Source: an uncultured Cohaesibacter sp.
GTDB lineage: Bacteria > Pseudomonadota > Alphaproteobacteria > Rhizobiales > Cohaesibacteraceae
Assembly (NCBI RefSeq): GCF_963676485.1
Contig: NZ_OY781114.1
Location: 4,418,501-4,482,500, forward strand
DNA: 64,000 nt
Direction of reading: 5' to 3'
This document shows positions 18,271 through 26,808 of this stretch, one piece after another; position 1 is the first letter of the stretch; each line of letters begins with the position of its first letter. A program made the translations under genes and the position numbers. The notes beneath the pieces were generated by a model, which saw nothing but the letters and a program-made list of their open reading frames with translations, searched no databases and was not told where the DNA came from.

Positions 18271-18939
18271 TTAGCTCCGATCGCGCAGAATGTCTCCGAA
18301 TTGACGTAGATCGTCGCGTTTGCCCAGCAGAAGCAGTTTGTCGCCTTCCTTCAGGGTGGCATTTGGATTGTCACCCGAGAAATACTGACTTTCTCTCATG
18401 AAGCCGAGCACACGAAGCTCGCCATGGGTAAACCATTCAGGATCGGAAATGGATTTGCCTTCCAGCAGCTCCGGAACCTTGTAGTCAACGACATGAAAAC
18501 CGTTACCAAGGCTGACATAGTCGCGCACTTGCGGGTTATGAAGCATTTGCGCGACATGCCGACCGACTTCTTGTTCAGGCAGTATGACGCGGTCTGCACC
18601 AAGACGCGACAAAATCCTGTGGTGGGTCTTGTTGAGGGCCTTAACCCAGATGGTTTCTACCCCTATCAGCTTGATATTCATGGTGCAAAGGATATTGGCC
18701 TCCAGGTCTTCCCCAATGGCGATGATTGCAACATCATAATCAGCCAGACCAGCTTCCTTGAGGGCCGCTTCATCCTTGCCATCGGCGATGATGGCTTCGC
18801 TTAGGGTATCGGCCAAGCGGGCAACATTTTGTTCATTGCAGTCAATACCAAGCACATGGTTGCCAAAATTGGACAGCTCGCTGGCAACTGTGCTGCCAAA
18901 TGTTCCAAGGCCAATGACGGCAAAGCTGCGGCTTTTCAT
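18271..18939 (-). CDS. ktrA: Ktr system potassium uptake regulator KtrA (RCK domain)
   Basis: A 222-residue cytoplasmic gating subunit. The N-terminal RCK_N Rossmann domain starts FAVIGLGTFGSTVASEL and continues VLGIDCNEQNV; the C-terminal RCK_C domain contains SISDPEW and GDKLLLLGKRDDL. It binds ATP/ADP or NAD and gates KtrB. The ATG at 18939 lies nine bases after GAGG; an upstream TTG in frame is rejected. Confidence 0.88.
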   Translation of the reverse strand: MKSRSFAVIGLGTFGSTVASELSNFGNHVLGIDCNEQNVARLADTLSEAIIADGKDEAALKEAGLADYDVAIIAIGEDLEANILCTMNIKLIGVETIWVKALNKTHHRILSRLGADRVILPEQEVGRHVAQMLHNPQVRDYVSLGNGFHVVDYKVPELLEGKSISDPEWFTHGELRVLGFMRESQYFSGDNPNATLKEGDKLLLLGKRDDLRQFGDILRDRS

Positions 18940-19009
18940 TTTATCAAACCTCAAATGAATTCATGGTCCATCATCATAGCGGCAGAAATCGGAGAAATAC
19001 AATCGCAGA

Positions 19010-20062
19010 TCAGATGTCTCGTCCGTTGCTGTCTTCAGACAGATGGCCGGAGAGAAGCTGCAAGGCGTTGCGGGCTGAGAGTTCGCCAACGATCTTATTC
19101 TCTTTTGTTACACCAAGCGGGTCTTGGGCGGCTAGCAAATGATCAAGGCTATCGGAAAGCAGCGTATCGTGGGAGATGGTCTTCTCATACCTGCTTTGGC
19201 TGGGTTTGACCATGCCATCGCAAACCCTGAGGACACCCAGAGGGTTCATATTGGCGACGAATTCAGAGACATAATCATCGGCTGGTCTGGAAAAGATCGT
19301 TTGTGGCGTACCAATCTGCTTGATGAGGCCGCCTTCCATGATGGCGATCCGATTGCCTAGTTTAAAGGCTTCATCAAGATCGTGGCTGACAAACAGGATC
19401 GTGCGCTTGAGCTTTTGCTGCAAATCGAGCAGCTCATCCTGAAGCTTGCAGCGGATCAGCGGATCGAGAGCTGAGAATGGTTCATCCATCAACAGAATTG
19501 GAGCTTGAGTGGCGAAAGCCCGCGCAAGCCCTACCCGCTGTTGCATTCCTCCCGAAAGCTCGCTGACCTGATTATCGGCCCAGTTTTCCAAACCAACGAG
19601 GGCAAGTTGTTCCAAAACGGCTTCGCGCCTGTGGCGTTTGGGCATTCCGGCCAATTCAAGCCCCAGACCAACATTCTCGGCGACCGTGCGCCAAGGCAAG
19701 AGCGCGAACTGCTGAAACACCATGGCGACCCGATTGCGTCTGATTTTGCGCAACTGCATGGAAGAGGCCTTGGTCACGTCCATAAGTGCATCACCGTTAT
19801 TGACATGCACCGAGCCACGGATGACCGGATTAAGGCCGTTGACAGCCCGAAGAAGCGTTGACTTGCCAGACCCGGAGAGCCCCATCAACACGAAGATTTC
19901 GCCCTCTTCGACCTCCAGAGAACAATCACGAACGGCCATAAGTTGATTGGTCTTTTCCTGAATAGCCGCGCGATCCCATTGCTGGTCCATATAGGGCAAT
20001 GCGGCTTCAGGAGAGTCTCCAAAAACGATAGAGACCTGATCCAGTTTGATGGCGGTAGTCAA
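19010..20062 (-). CDS. choV: Choline/glycine betaine ABC transporter, ATP-binding protein
   Basis: A 350-residue ATPase of the ProV/OpuAA/ChoV family. Walker A GLSGSGKST, signature LSGGMQQRVGLARAF, Walker B LLMDEPFSALDP, then a C-terminal extension resembling a regulatory CBS region. It shares four bases with choW (translational coupling). Family role: energises uptake of choline or betaine, as osmoprotectant or carbon source. Last gene of the choXWV operon. Confidence 0.88.
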   Translation of the reverse strand: MTTAIKLDQVSIVFGDSPEAALPYMDQQWDRAAIQEKTNQLMAVRDCSLEVEEGEIFVLMGLSGSGKSTLLRAVNGLNPVIRGSVHVNNGDALMDVTKASSMQLRKIRRNRVAMVFQQFALLPWRTVAENVGLGLELAGMPKRHRREAVLEQLALVGLENWADNQVSELSGGMQQRVGLARAFATQAPILLMDEPFSALDPLIRCKLQDELLDLQQKLKRTILFVSHDLDEAFKLGNRIAIMEGGLIKQIGTPQTIFSRPADDYVSEFVANMNPLGVLRVCDGMVKPSQSRYEKTISHDTLLSDSLDHLLAAQDPLGVTKENKIVGELSARNALQLLSGHLSEDSNGRDI

Positions 20063-20904
20063 TTTTCGCGTTTCCTGTTCAAGATGCGATCAAGGATGAT
20101 AGCGACCACGACGATAACAAGGCCACTTTCAAACCCGAGGCTCGTATTGACCTGATTGAGCGCCCGAACCACGGGGACACCAAGCCCATCAGCGCCGACA
20201 AGGGCCGAGATCACCACCATCGATAATGCCAGCATAATGGTCTGGTTGAGGCCGGCCATGATTTGCGGCATCGCATAAGGCAGCTCGGCTTTGAACAGAA
20301 CATCCTTTCTGGTGCCGCCAAAGGCCTTTACCGCTTCAATGAGCGTAGGCGGTGTCGATGAAATACCCAATTGGGTCAACCGGATCGGAGCAGGCAAAAC
20401 AAAGACCACAGTCGCGATAAGCCCCGGCACCATACCGATTCCAAAAAAAACGATTGCGGGAATGAGATAAACGAAGGTTGGTAGGGTTTGCATCAGATCG
20501 AGGATCGGACGCATGACAGCATAAAGGCGCGGACGGTGAGCGGATGCGATGCCAATGGGTACGCCAAGAGCCATGCAAACGGCGCAAGATGAGAGAACGA
20601 GAGTCAGGCTTTCTGTGGTTTCGCGCCAATAGCCTTGGTTGAGGATGAAGAGAAAACCAGCGCCGACAAGCAGGCAAGTCTTCCAACTGCGCTGCAAAAC
20701 CCAAGTAATGGCGACAAAAACTGCGATGACGATGAGCGGATGCGGCGTATGCAACAGCCACAATATTCCGTCAATGACATTTTCGATGGTGATGCTCAGC
20801 GCATCAAGGGCGCCTTCCAGATTCCAGCGGATCCATTCAAAGATCGCACTTGCCCAGTCCCCTACAGGGATTTTGTGGGAATAGAGCCATTCCAAAACTG
20901 GCAT
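20059..20904 (-). CDS. choW: Choline/glycine betaine ABC transporter, permease
   Basis: A 281-residue membrane protein with about six to seven helices. It contains DLMQTLPTFVYLIPAIVFF and the EAVKAFGGTRKDVLFKAELP coupling loop of the ProW/ChoW permeases. It lies 85 bases after choX and overlaps choV by four bases. Confidence 0.88.
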   Translation of the reverse strand: MPVLEWLYSHKIPVGDWASAIFEWIRWNLEGALDALSITIENVIDGILWLLHTPHPLIVIAVFVAITWVLQRSWKTCLLVGAGFLFILNQGYWRETTESLTLVLSSCAVCMALGVPIGIASAHRPRLYAVMRPILDLMQTLPTFVYLIPAIVFFGIGMVPGLIATVVFVLPAPIRLTQLGISSTPPTLIEAVKAFGGTRKDVLFKAELPYAMPQIMAGLNQTIMLALSMVVISALVGADGLGVPVVRALNQVNTSLGFESGLVIVVVAIILDRILNRKREN

Positions 20905-20989
20905 TCCTTTTGTCTTGATCCGCTAACGTCTCAGCGCATCTTGTCGGCGAATCTGGTCCCATATCGAACGGGATCAGTCGCTCGCGAAA

Positions 20990-21913
20990 TTACAGCCCCA
21001 AAGACGTCTTGGCTGCGGGCAACCCGTCTTCGCCCTCGCGTGTTTTTACACCATCAAGCCATTGATCCAAAACAGAAGGATTGTCTTTCAACCAAATCTT
21101 TGCCGCTTTTTCAGGCTTCATGCCATCATCCAAGATATATCCCATAATCTCGTTCTCCATTTTGAGAGAAAATTCAAGATTATTCAGCAGCTTGCCGACG
21201 TTGGGGCATTCTTTGGTGTAGCCTGCGCGTGTGTTGGTATATACGGTGGCGCCGCCATAATCAGGGCCAAAAAAATCGTCCCCGCCACTCAGATAGGTGA
21301 GTTTGAAGCTGGAATTCATCGGATGGGGTTCCCAGCCAAGAAAAACGACAGGCTTGTCGCGTTTGGATAGACGCTGCACCTGGCTGAGCATACCCTGCTC
21401 GGAGCTCTCGCGGAGCTTGAAATCACCAAGGTCAAAGGCGTTTTTTTCGATCATCGACATGATCAGGCGGTTGCCATCATTGCCCGGTTCGATGCCGTAG
21501 ATCGTATCCTTTAGGGCATCTCCATGTTTGGCAATTGATTCAAAACTGGTTATGCCCAGCTTGGCACCGGCTTCGTTTGTTGCGAGCGTATATTTCGCGC
21601 CTTGCAGATTGGCCCGGACGGTATCCACCGTACCCTTTTCTCGATAAGGCTTGATGTCTGCTTCCATTGTAGGCAGCCAAGTGCCTAGAAACACATCCAC
21701 CTTACCTTCTTCCAGCGAGATATAGGTGACGGGCAAGGAAAGCATGCGCGTTTCGGTCTTGTAGCCGAGCGCCTGCAACACTGTGGCGGTGGTTGCCGTT
21801 GTTGCGGTGATGTCCGTCCAGCCGACGTCCGAGAATGTCACTTCAGAACAATCCGCAAATGCGGCTGATGTTGACATAACCAAAATGGTGGCGGCTGTAG
21901 ACAGTTTCATCAT
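20990..21913 (-). CDS. choX: Choline-binding periplasmic protein ChoX-like
   Basis: A 307-residue type II solute-binding protein with a signal peptide ending near AAFA. The mature part shows VGWTDITATTATTATVLQALGY, VDVFLGTWLPTME, and FLGWEPHPMNSSF, the aromatic positions that form the quaternary-ammonium box in ChoX and OpuAC-like proteins. Two adjacent ATG codons (21913, 21910) follow GGAAAGAGAGAG; the upstream TTG is rejected. Its promoter region ends about 170 bases upstream at the prophage attL, so the prophage is its upstream neighbour but does not break the gene. Confidence 0.9.
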   Translation of the reverse strand: MMKLSTAATILVMSTSAAFADCSEVTFSDVGWTDITATTATTATVLQALGYKTETRMLSLPVTYISLEEGKVDVFLGTWLPTMEADIKPYREKGTVDTVRANLQGAKYTLATNEAGAKLGITSFESIAKHGDALKDTIYGIEPGNDGNRLIMSMIEKNAFDLGDFKLRESSEQGMLSQVQRLSKRDKPVVFLGWEPHPMNSSFKLTYLSGGDDFFGPDYGGATVYTNTRAGYTKECPNVGKLLNNLEFSLKMENEIMGYILDDGMKPEKAAKIWLKDNPSVLDQWLDGVKTREGEDGLPAAKTSLGL

Positions 21914-22084
21914 TCTCTCTCTTTCCAAATCGCTACGGAATTTTCCGCAATGCTATTGATTGCCGCCGCGATTAACAAGGGACCCCGCAAAGAAATTGAA
22001 TGACTATTTCTAAAGTTGTGAAACGCGCGCATACACATCTGTGCCAAAGGCACATTTTCTTTCCGAAACGAGAAGATGTGTGGA

Positions 22085-22108
22085 AAATGGTGACCCCTGA
22101 AGGATTCG
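22085..22108. repeat. attL core, 24-bp direct repeat of the tRNA-Arg 3' end
   Basis: These 24 bases are identical to 60191-60214, which form the 3' end of the tRNA-Arg(UCU) gene including its CCA. The sequences diverge right after the repeat. This is the displaced tRNA 3' end left by site-specific integration and defines the left prophage boundary. Confidence 0.95.
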
Positions 22109-22173
22109 GAATCAAAAGTCAATATAGCTAACTTGTTGACATTTATGTAATAATGATAAATCTAAAAATTCCT

Positions 22174-22209
22174 GTAGTACAAAATGTAGTACAATTCGTA
22201 GTACAAAAT
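22174..22209. repeat. Left integrase arm-type sites (three 12-bp repeats)
   Basis: GTAGTAC occurs at 22174, 22186 and 22198, each followed by AAAAT or AATTC, giving an exact 12-bp period. The same array in the same orientation lies near the other prophage end (60081-60115). Position, spacing and symmetry fit arm-binding sites of a lambda-type integrase; this role is inferred. Confidence 0.8.
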
Positions 22210-22239
22210 ATGGAGCCGAATTTGTCCGGCCCCAATATG

Positions 22240-22431
22240 TCACTTATCCGCTTTCCCGTCCAGCTTTTCCTCAATGCGGCTTAAGCTTTCGAAGATGCGT
22301 TTCATGGCTTCTGAATAGCCCTTGATTCGTTCTTCCAGAACCATGACGCGGGCGCGCAGCATGAAGTGAGAGCCAGCAACGGCCACAACGATTCCCCCGA
22401 TATAGACCAAATCTTTAATCTCAGTGCTCAT
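22240..22431 (-). CDS. Small phage membrane protein, lysis region
   Basis: A 63-residue protein with one N-terminal membrane segment (LVYIGGIVVAVAGSHFML) and a charged, coiled-coil-like C-terminus. The ATG at 22431 overlaps the stop of the o-spanin gene (ATGA) and follows GGGCAGGG. It is the last gene of the late operon. Function unknown; a role in lysis is suggested only by position. Confidence 0.65.
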   Translation of the reverse strand: MSTEIKDLVYIGGIVVAVAGSHFMLRARVMVLEERIKGYSEAMKRIFESLSRIEEKLDGKADK

Positions 22432-22694
22432 CGCCCTGCCCCTTTGCTGCAATTGCTTTTGATAAGGTCATTGTTAGCCTTTAGGCCTTTAAGGAATGCC
22501 GCTGCGCCCTTGGGCGCATTGGCTTTGAGTTTCCCGTCAGGCGTTAGCCAGGAGCGCATTAGCGCCTTGATTTCTGGCGAAACAGGCACCGCCCGTGCTT
22601 CGCATAGGCTGTCTATCGTGATGGTCCGGGAAGGACAGCCCGCCAGCAACAGGCTAAAGGCCATCAATAAGAGCGTTAAGGTCAGTTTCCGCAT
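22428..22694 (-). CDS. Rz1-like outer-membrane lipoprotein (o-spanin)
   Basis: An 88-residue protein with a lipoprotein signal peptide: charged start, hydrophobic LLMAFSLLLAG and lipobox LLAGC with the lipidated Cys near residue 19. It begins inside the end of the upstream coiled-coil membrane gene (41-base overlap), the typical Rz/Rz1 arrangement. With that partner it would bridge the periplasm and fuse the two membranes in the last step of lysis. Confidence 0.75.
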   Translation of the reverse strand: MRKLTLTLLLMAFSLLLAGCPSRTITIDSLCEARAVPVSPEIKALMRSWLTPDGKLKANAPKGAAAFLKGLKANNDLIKSNCSKGAGR

Positions 22695-22875
22695 CCACCT
22701 TGTCCCTTATGGTTTGCGCCTGTTGATTGATGGTGAGTTGCCTTTCAAGAGCGGCCTTTTGCTCTTTGAGCCTGCCATTCTCCTGCAAGGTCCGGCTGGC
22801 GGTATGGTCGGCATAAAGTGAGCGCAAAAGCTCACCCAGAAAGCCAAGCAACGCGCCTATGATCCATTCCCACAT
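22654..22875 (-). CDS. Rz-like inner-membrane spanin (i-spanin)
   Basis: A 73-residue protein with an N-terminal membrane segment (IIGALLGFLGELLRSLY) followed by a long charged coiled coil rich in E, K and Q. It is shorter than lambda Rz. The overlap with a lipoprotein gene and the place after holin and endolysin support the i-spanin call. No sequence homology was needed or seen. Confidence 0.65.
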   Translation of the reverse strand: MWEWIIGALLGFLGELLRSLYADHTASRTLQENGRLKEQKAALERQLTINQQAQTIRDKVDAETDLNALIDGL

Positions 22876-22893
22876 GTCGCCAGCCCTCCCATA

Positions 22894-23373
22894 TTATGCG
22901 CTTGGCTGCGCGGCCAGATCCAAATCAAGCATGAAGCGCTCACCGAATTTGGCCTTGATCAGGTCGGCAAGCTTGTCCGGTGTCAGCTTGAAGTATTTCA
23001 CCGCGTCAGGGCTCATTTTGACAACGTAATTGGCAACGAGCGCCACGGCTTCATTGTCAATCTCGATTCCGGCCTTGCCATCCAGCTTTTTGAGAAGCGT
23101 TTCAAGGGCGCTGCCGATGCCGCGCTCAATAGCCCCGTGCAGGCTTTCGCGCTGTTTGGCTTCCATCTGTAGGCCAAACCAGCGTTTTGCCGCCCACGCC
23201 GCCGCCCCAACGATCACAGAGGCCAATAGACTGACAAGGGACTGCACAAAGTCATTTGCAAGGGACGTTAGCGGGGAAAGGTCGATAGTGGCCGCGCTGG
23301 CCGGTGCTGCAAACATGCAGGCCGTGGCAAGACCGATAAGGAACGCGGGAAAAAATGAAAGTCGGAAAGTCAT
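22894..23373 (-). CDS. LLH-family holin-like protein
   Basis: A 159-residue protein with a hydrophobic N-terminus (possible signal-arrest segment), a second helix SLVSLLASVIVGAAAWAAKRWF and a helical C-terminal domain containing VVKMSPDAVKYFKLTPDKLADLIKAKF. That layout matches LLH-type (superfamily 6) phage holins of alphaproteobacterial phages. Holins set lysis time by opening the inner membrane to the endolysin. It lies between endolysin and spanins. Confidence 0.72.
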   Translation of the reverse strand: MTFRLSFFPAFLIGLATACMFAAPASAATIDLSPLTSLANDFVQSLVSLLASVIVGAAAWAAKRWFGLQMEAKQRESLHGAIERGIGSALETLLKKLDGKAGIEIDNEAVALVANYVVKMSPDAVKYFKLTPDKLADLIKAKFGERFMLDLDLAAQPSA

Positions 23374-23447
23374 GATAGTTGCTCCATTTGAGAGTTAAAA
23401 ACCTTCCCACAAAGAGTCTCATGGCTTTCCGCCCCGTTGATATCTTT

Positions 23448-24197
23448 TCACGCTTCGTTGATTGAAAGCGTTCCATCCGAGTTGACCTGAGGCAAACTTT
23501 CAAAGCCGCCCCCACTATATGGGATATCATTTGCAGGCCAGTGATAGGACAAGACGCGATCTGTCGAGAATGGCCGGATGGTCACCGCGTCCCCTTGGTT
23601 GCCGCCGATCACCATCAAATTGCCATGCTGATCACGCCCGACCACAAAGCCAACATGCCCCTTTGTTCCGGCGCGACTGCCCCGCCAGAACACCACCACA
23701 GCGCCCACACAAGGCCCCTTTAGCTGCAAGCCCCAATGCTGCCAGAGGTAAGAGCGTGCGCCCGCTGATCTGGTCGAGCGAATCCCGCATTCTTCCAGCA
23801 CCCCGCCAACAAAACCCGCACACCATGGCGTCTCATCATCGGTGAAAGGCATGCGTATTTTGATCCACCATTCCAGAATTTTCGGATTGTGCCGGTTGCC
23901 CTTATATTCGCGCAAGCCCAGATAAGAGCGCGCCACCTGAAGCCATTTTGGTTCATCCAGCCCTGCAATGGCCTTTTGGCGTCTGGTCCGGCCTGCAGTC
24001 ACCTGATCAACGCGCCCGTCAAACAAAGCCGCCTTGGTGAGCGGCCCCACATAGGAGCGGGCGCGATAGCCAATCGAGCGCTTGAAATCGATTATCGCCC
24101 GGTTGGTCAGTCGCCCGCGCACTCCGTCAATAGCCCCTTTGTAAAAGCCCTTTGCCTTTAGCGCTTTCTGGATGGCCTTAATTTCCTTTTTGGTCAT
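23448..24197 (-). CDS. Endolysin: peptidoglycan-binding domain plus CHAP-like (TIGR02594) peptidase
   Basis: A 249-residue lysin. Residues 1-60 form a PG_binding_1-type repeat (IQKALKAKGFYKGAIDGVRG). From about residue 82 comes a cysteine peptidase domain of the TIGR02594 type, with the nucleophile in DDETPWCAGFVG near residue 126 and the histidine in GTKGHVGFVVG. It cuts the peptide part of murein at lysis. Its ribosome-binding site (GAGG at 24209-24206) lies in the 3' arm of a 9-bp hairpin at 24203-24235, so translation may be controlled. There is no signal peptide, so it depends on a holin. Confidence 0.85.
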   Translation of the reverse strand: MTKKEIKAIQKALKAKGFYKGAIDGVRGRLTNRAIIDFKRSIGYRARSYVGPLTKAALFDGRVDQVTAGRTRRQKAIAGLDEPKWLQVARSYLGLREYKGNRHNPKILEWWIKIRMPFTDDETPWCAGFVGGVLEECGIRSTRSAGARSYLWQHWGLQLKGPCVGAVVVFWRGSRAGTKGHVGFVVGRDQHGNLMVIGGNQGDAVTIRPFSTDRVLSYHWPANDIPYSGGGFESLPQVNSDGTLSINEA

Positions 24198-24202
24198 GAA
24201 AT

Positions 24203-24235
24203 TACCCTCGGTTGAGTTTGATCAATCCGAGGGTA
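24203..24235 (-). promoter_or_regulatory. Hairpin sequestering the endolysin ribosome-binding site
   Basis: On the minus strand TACCCTCGG (24235-24227) pairs perfectly with CCGAGGGTA (24211-24203), extended inside by TTGA/TCAA across a bulged A. The second arm contains the GAGG Shine-Dalgarno, eight bases before the ATG at 24197. A close relative precedes the DUF2793 gene (25590-25620). Confidence 0.75.
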
Positions 24236-24278
24236 AAAGCTGGCTTGGTCTGGTTGATATGTAGGTGAATGACGAAAG

Positions 24279-24479
24279 CTATGTCAGCAAGGCTATGGCT
24301 TTTTCCTTCGCGGTTTCATCAATCGCAAGGGAGCGGATATCGCTTAAAATCGCCTCAATCGGTCTTTGTTCAAGCCCTCCCTCTTCGGTCTCATCAAACA
24401 AGGCTATCGCAGCCCTAAAGACTTGACCGTCAAGGATCGCTTTGAAATGAAGCCCTTTGTCGGTTTTGGTAATGTCCAT
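24279..24479 (-). CDS. Hypothetical phage protein, 66 aa
   Basis: A small acidic soluble protein (KTDKGLHFKAILDGQVFRAAI). It starts seven bases after the DUF2793 gene and sits before the endolysin, in the late operon. No recognised domain. Tail-fibre operons often carry such short chaperone or cap proteins, but nothing here proves it. Confidence 0.65.
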   Translation of the reverse strand: MDITKTDKGLHFKAILDGQVFRAAIALFDETEEGGLEQRPIEAILSDIRSLAIDETAKEKAIALLT

Positions 24480-24485
24480 GAAAAT

Positions 24486-25583
24486 CTACTCCGCCATATA
24501 GGTTGCTGTCATATAAAGCGTAACGTTGCCCGTCAGGTTCGCCGCCGTGACATAGGTGTCACCACCCGAGGCATCAGCCGACATCAGCCGGATCCTGCTC
24601 GTATCCTGCATAAAGCCGTTCAATGTGGTGCCGGGTATCGTCAAGCCGCTCCAGAAACCGGCTAAGGCCGTTGCCCTGTTGGGAACACCGGTGAATGATT
24701 TTCGAAGAAACGGGAGCCCACCAATAGCCAACTGACCAGCAAGGGAACTGACATCACTGGTCACCAAATGAATCCCCAAGTAAACAAGCGCCCCGATTTT
24801 GGTATAGACGCCATAATCAGATGACAGAGTGGCAACGCCGCCACTCAAGCCAATCAGCGTGGGCGTCCAGATCCCCTCTTCGTAAGAGTTCAACTCATTG
24901 GCTGCGCTATCCGCACCAAGGCGCAAATGATTGGGCAGATACACCGCGCCGCTGTCTTTTTTGACAACAAGACCATTATACCAGCTAGACCCGTCACTGA
25001 CCTTGATGGAAAAATCATCATTGCCCGCGCAGCCCATTTCCGCGCGGCCAGACCAATTGGTCTGAAACAACAGGCTATTTGTGTCACTCGCCGCCGCCTT
25101 GTTGACCTTGATCTGATGCCCGTTTCCGGCATGGTTGAAAAGGCTTGCGCTGGAGGAAAGAGCAAGCCGGTTGGTTGCGTCCGCCGAGGCGTTCACGCCG
25201 ATCTTGTCAAAAGACCCATCAGCCAGAGCTGTGCCAAGACTTGTTGAGATGAAATCAGACCAGCCCGCCCCGTCATAGCAAAGCAGTTTGCTTTCATCTT
25301 CCAGCCATGAGAGCCAGCCAGCCAAAGGCACAAATTCAATCCATGCCCCGTCTTGATAGGCTGCGATGCTGCCATCCCATCCGGTCCAGGCCCCGCTTGC
25401 CCCATCGGCCACGATATAGCGCGCACCATCAGCAGGTGCATCGGGTGGCGCTGAAAGATCCCGATCCAATACGGAAAGCTGCACAAGCGCATCCAGCATC
25501 CGCAAGGCTTCATTGTGGGTGATATGCTTCTGATTCTGGTTGCTCGCAATGTAAGGCAATTGCAAAAGCGCTGTAGACGTCAT
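24486..25583 (-). CDS. DUF2793-domain tail/appendage protein
   Basis: A 365-residue protein. The N-terminal 100 residues (LPYIASNQNQKHITHNEALRMLDALVQLSV and GARYIVADGASGAW) match DUF2793, a domain found in tail or fibre proteins of alphaproteobacterial phages and GTAs. The C-terminal part is Gly/Ser/Thr-rich and beta-like, as in receptor-binding appendages. The start is 25583, with its Shine-Dalgarno inside a hairpin (25590-25620). It would define host range, by inference. Confidence 0.8.
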   Translation of the reverse strand: MTSTALLQLPYIASNQNQKHITHNEALRMLDALVQLSVLDRDLSAPPDAPADGARYIVADGASGAWTGWDGSIAAYQDGAWIEFVPLAGWLSWLEDESKLLCYDGAGWSDFISTSLGTALADGSFDKIGVNASADATNRLALSSSASLFNHAGNGHQIKVNKAAASDTNSLLFQTNWSGRAEMGCAGNDDFSIKVSDGSSWYNGLVVKKDSGAVYLPNHLRLGADSAANELNSYEEGIWTPTLIGLSGGVATLSSDYGVYTKIGALVYLGIHLVTSDVSSLAGQLAIGGLPFLRKSFTGVPNRATALAGFWSGLTIPGTTLNGFMQDTSRIRLMSADASGGDTYVTAANLTGNVTLYMTATYMAE

Positions 25584-25589
25584 GAAAAG

Positions 25590-25620
25590 ACCCTCGGTTG
25601 AAATCTATCAATCCAAGGGT
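25590..25620 (-). promoter_or_regulatory. Hairpin sequestering the DUF2793 gene ribosome-binding site
   Basis: ACCCTTGG (25620-25613) pairs with CCGAGGGT (25597-25590) with one U-G pair in place of the C-G pair seen at 24203-24235. The 15-base loop again has the inner TTGA/TCAA pair. Homology to the first copy continues upstream past 25640 (GGGTAAAGGCTGG). Structure is kept while loop bases vary. Confidence 0.72.
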
Positions 25621-25895
25621 AAAGGCTGGTTCTGGATGGTTGAGAAGTGGGAGTGCTACAAATGGCCTCTTGGCGGACTATTGAGACGTTCGCTGTATCG
25701 TCGAAACTTCATGGCAACTGAAATCGCTTCTGGCAAAAGGGCGGATAGCTACCATTTCCTGCAGCTGCGAGATCTCAGATGCCATAGACAAAAAGTAGCC
25801 ATTCGATAGATCATCATTGATAAGATAATATATACACAATATTATGAAATAGGCTTCTGTTAAAAACATTTTTCTTTTTAGTATGGAGGGATCAA

Positions 25896-26435
25896 GTGGC
25901 TTTTGGGGGCTTCATAATTTTTCTTGTTATTCTTATAAGTTTTATCGGAAACATCTGCGATTTTTTTGGAGAGGAAGAAATTCCAAGTACAGGAGATGTT
26001 GACTTTGATGACTGCAATTATATGATGTCGATATCAGATAGATTAATAGGGTTTCTGATAGTGTTTACACCTATAGTATTTATAATTGGGCTAATTATTC
26101 ATCTGAAAATAATATGGTATACAATTTTATTTATGGTAATTTTGCTATCTTTATCTTTCTATACCAATAATAAATATGGAAAAAAACTCGAAATGCTAAA
26201 AAAAGGCTTTGTGTTTGACGGGAGAAAGATAACGCTAAAAAGCTACAACCATTACTGTTACAATGAGTATTTAAAAAGATATGGAAAAAATGAAATAATT
26301 AGTAATTATTACTATGAAGGCGTGTTGATTTCAAAAGTAATTGACGGTTATTTAACATGCGAGAATTTCTATAAAGAATTAAAGGAAGCTGAAAAAAAGG
26401 CCGCCAAAGACGTAAAAAAATACAGTAGAAAGTAA
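25896..26435 (+). CDS. AT-rich accessory membrane protein of unknown function
   Basis: A 179-residue protein read against the late operon. One N-terminal helix, an acidic loop (GEEEIPSTGDVDFDDCNY), two adjacent membrane segments near residues 50-90, then a Tyr/Lys-rich soluble part. The start is GTG at 25896, with GGAGGG six bases before. Base composition is strikingly AT-rich and codon use (AAA, AAT, TAT, ATA) unlike any neighbour, so this is a recent horizontal insertion (moron). No family recognised; superinfection exclusion is one possibility for such membrane morons. Confidence 0.75.
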   Translation: MAFGGFIIFLVILISFIGNICDFFGEEEIPSTGDVDFDDCNYMMSISDRLIGFLIVFTPIVFIIGLIIHLKIIWYTILFMVILLSLSFYTNNKYGKKLEMLKKGFVFDGRKITLKSYNHYCYNEYLKRYGKNEIISNYYYEGVLISKVIDGYLTCENFYKELKEAEKKAAKDVKKYSRK

Positions 26436-26808
26436 TTTCCAATAATTAGAGTGTTATTCAAAACCAAATTCTAGCCTCAATCATAGCCACGACGCCAAAA
26501 GAATTGCCACTCGAACCAAATCAGTCTTGCAGGACGGCTACAATTTATTAGTAAGTTGGGGCCAACATGAACAAGGTTACAAATAAACACTCCCAAATAT
26601 CTAATACCATCCGGTTGCCTATACTTTAACGATACTAAGGTTGTTCAAATATCAAGAAAGGGATAATTGGCTTTGCGGCGTATACTCGTTTGTGACCGTC
26701 AGCATTGGGCTTGCGTGGATGTCGAGACCTCTGAGCAGACCTTCAAGCGCTGCGACCAACCATTGGAAACACAGTTCTGATCTACGCTGAAACTCACGTT
26801 TCAGCCCG
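26436..26808. other. Intergenic, no gene seen
   Basis: About 370 bases between two convergent accessory genes. Composition shifts from AT-rich to phage-like around 26470. Short frames on the minus strand (26652-26927) overlap the next gene and lack support. No clear terminator. Confidence 0.4.
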
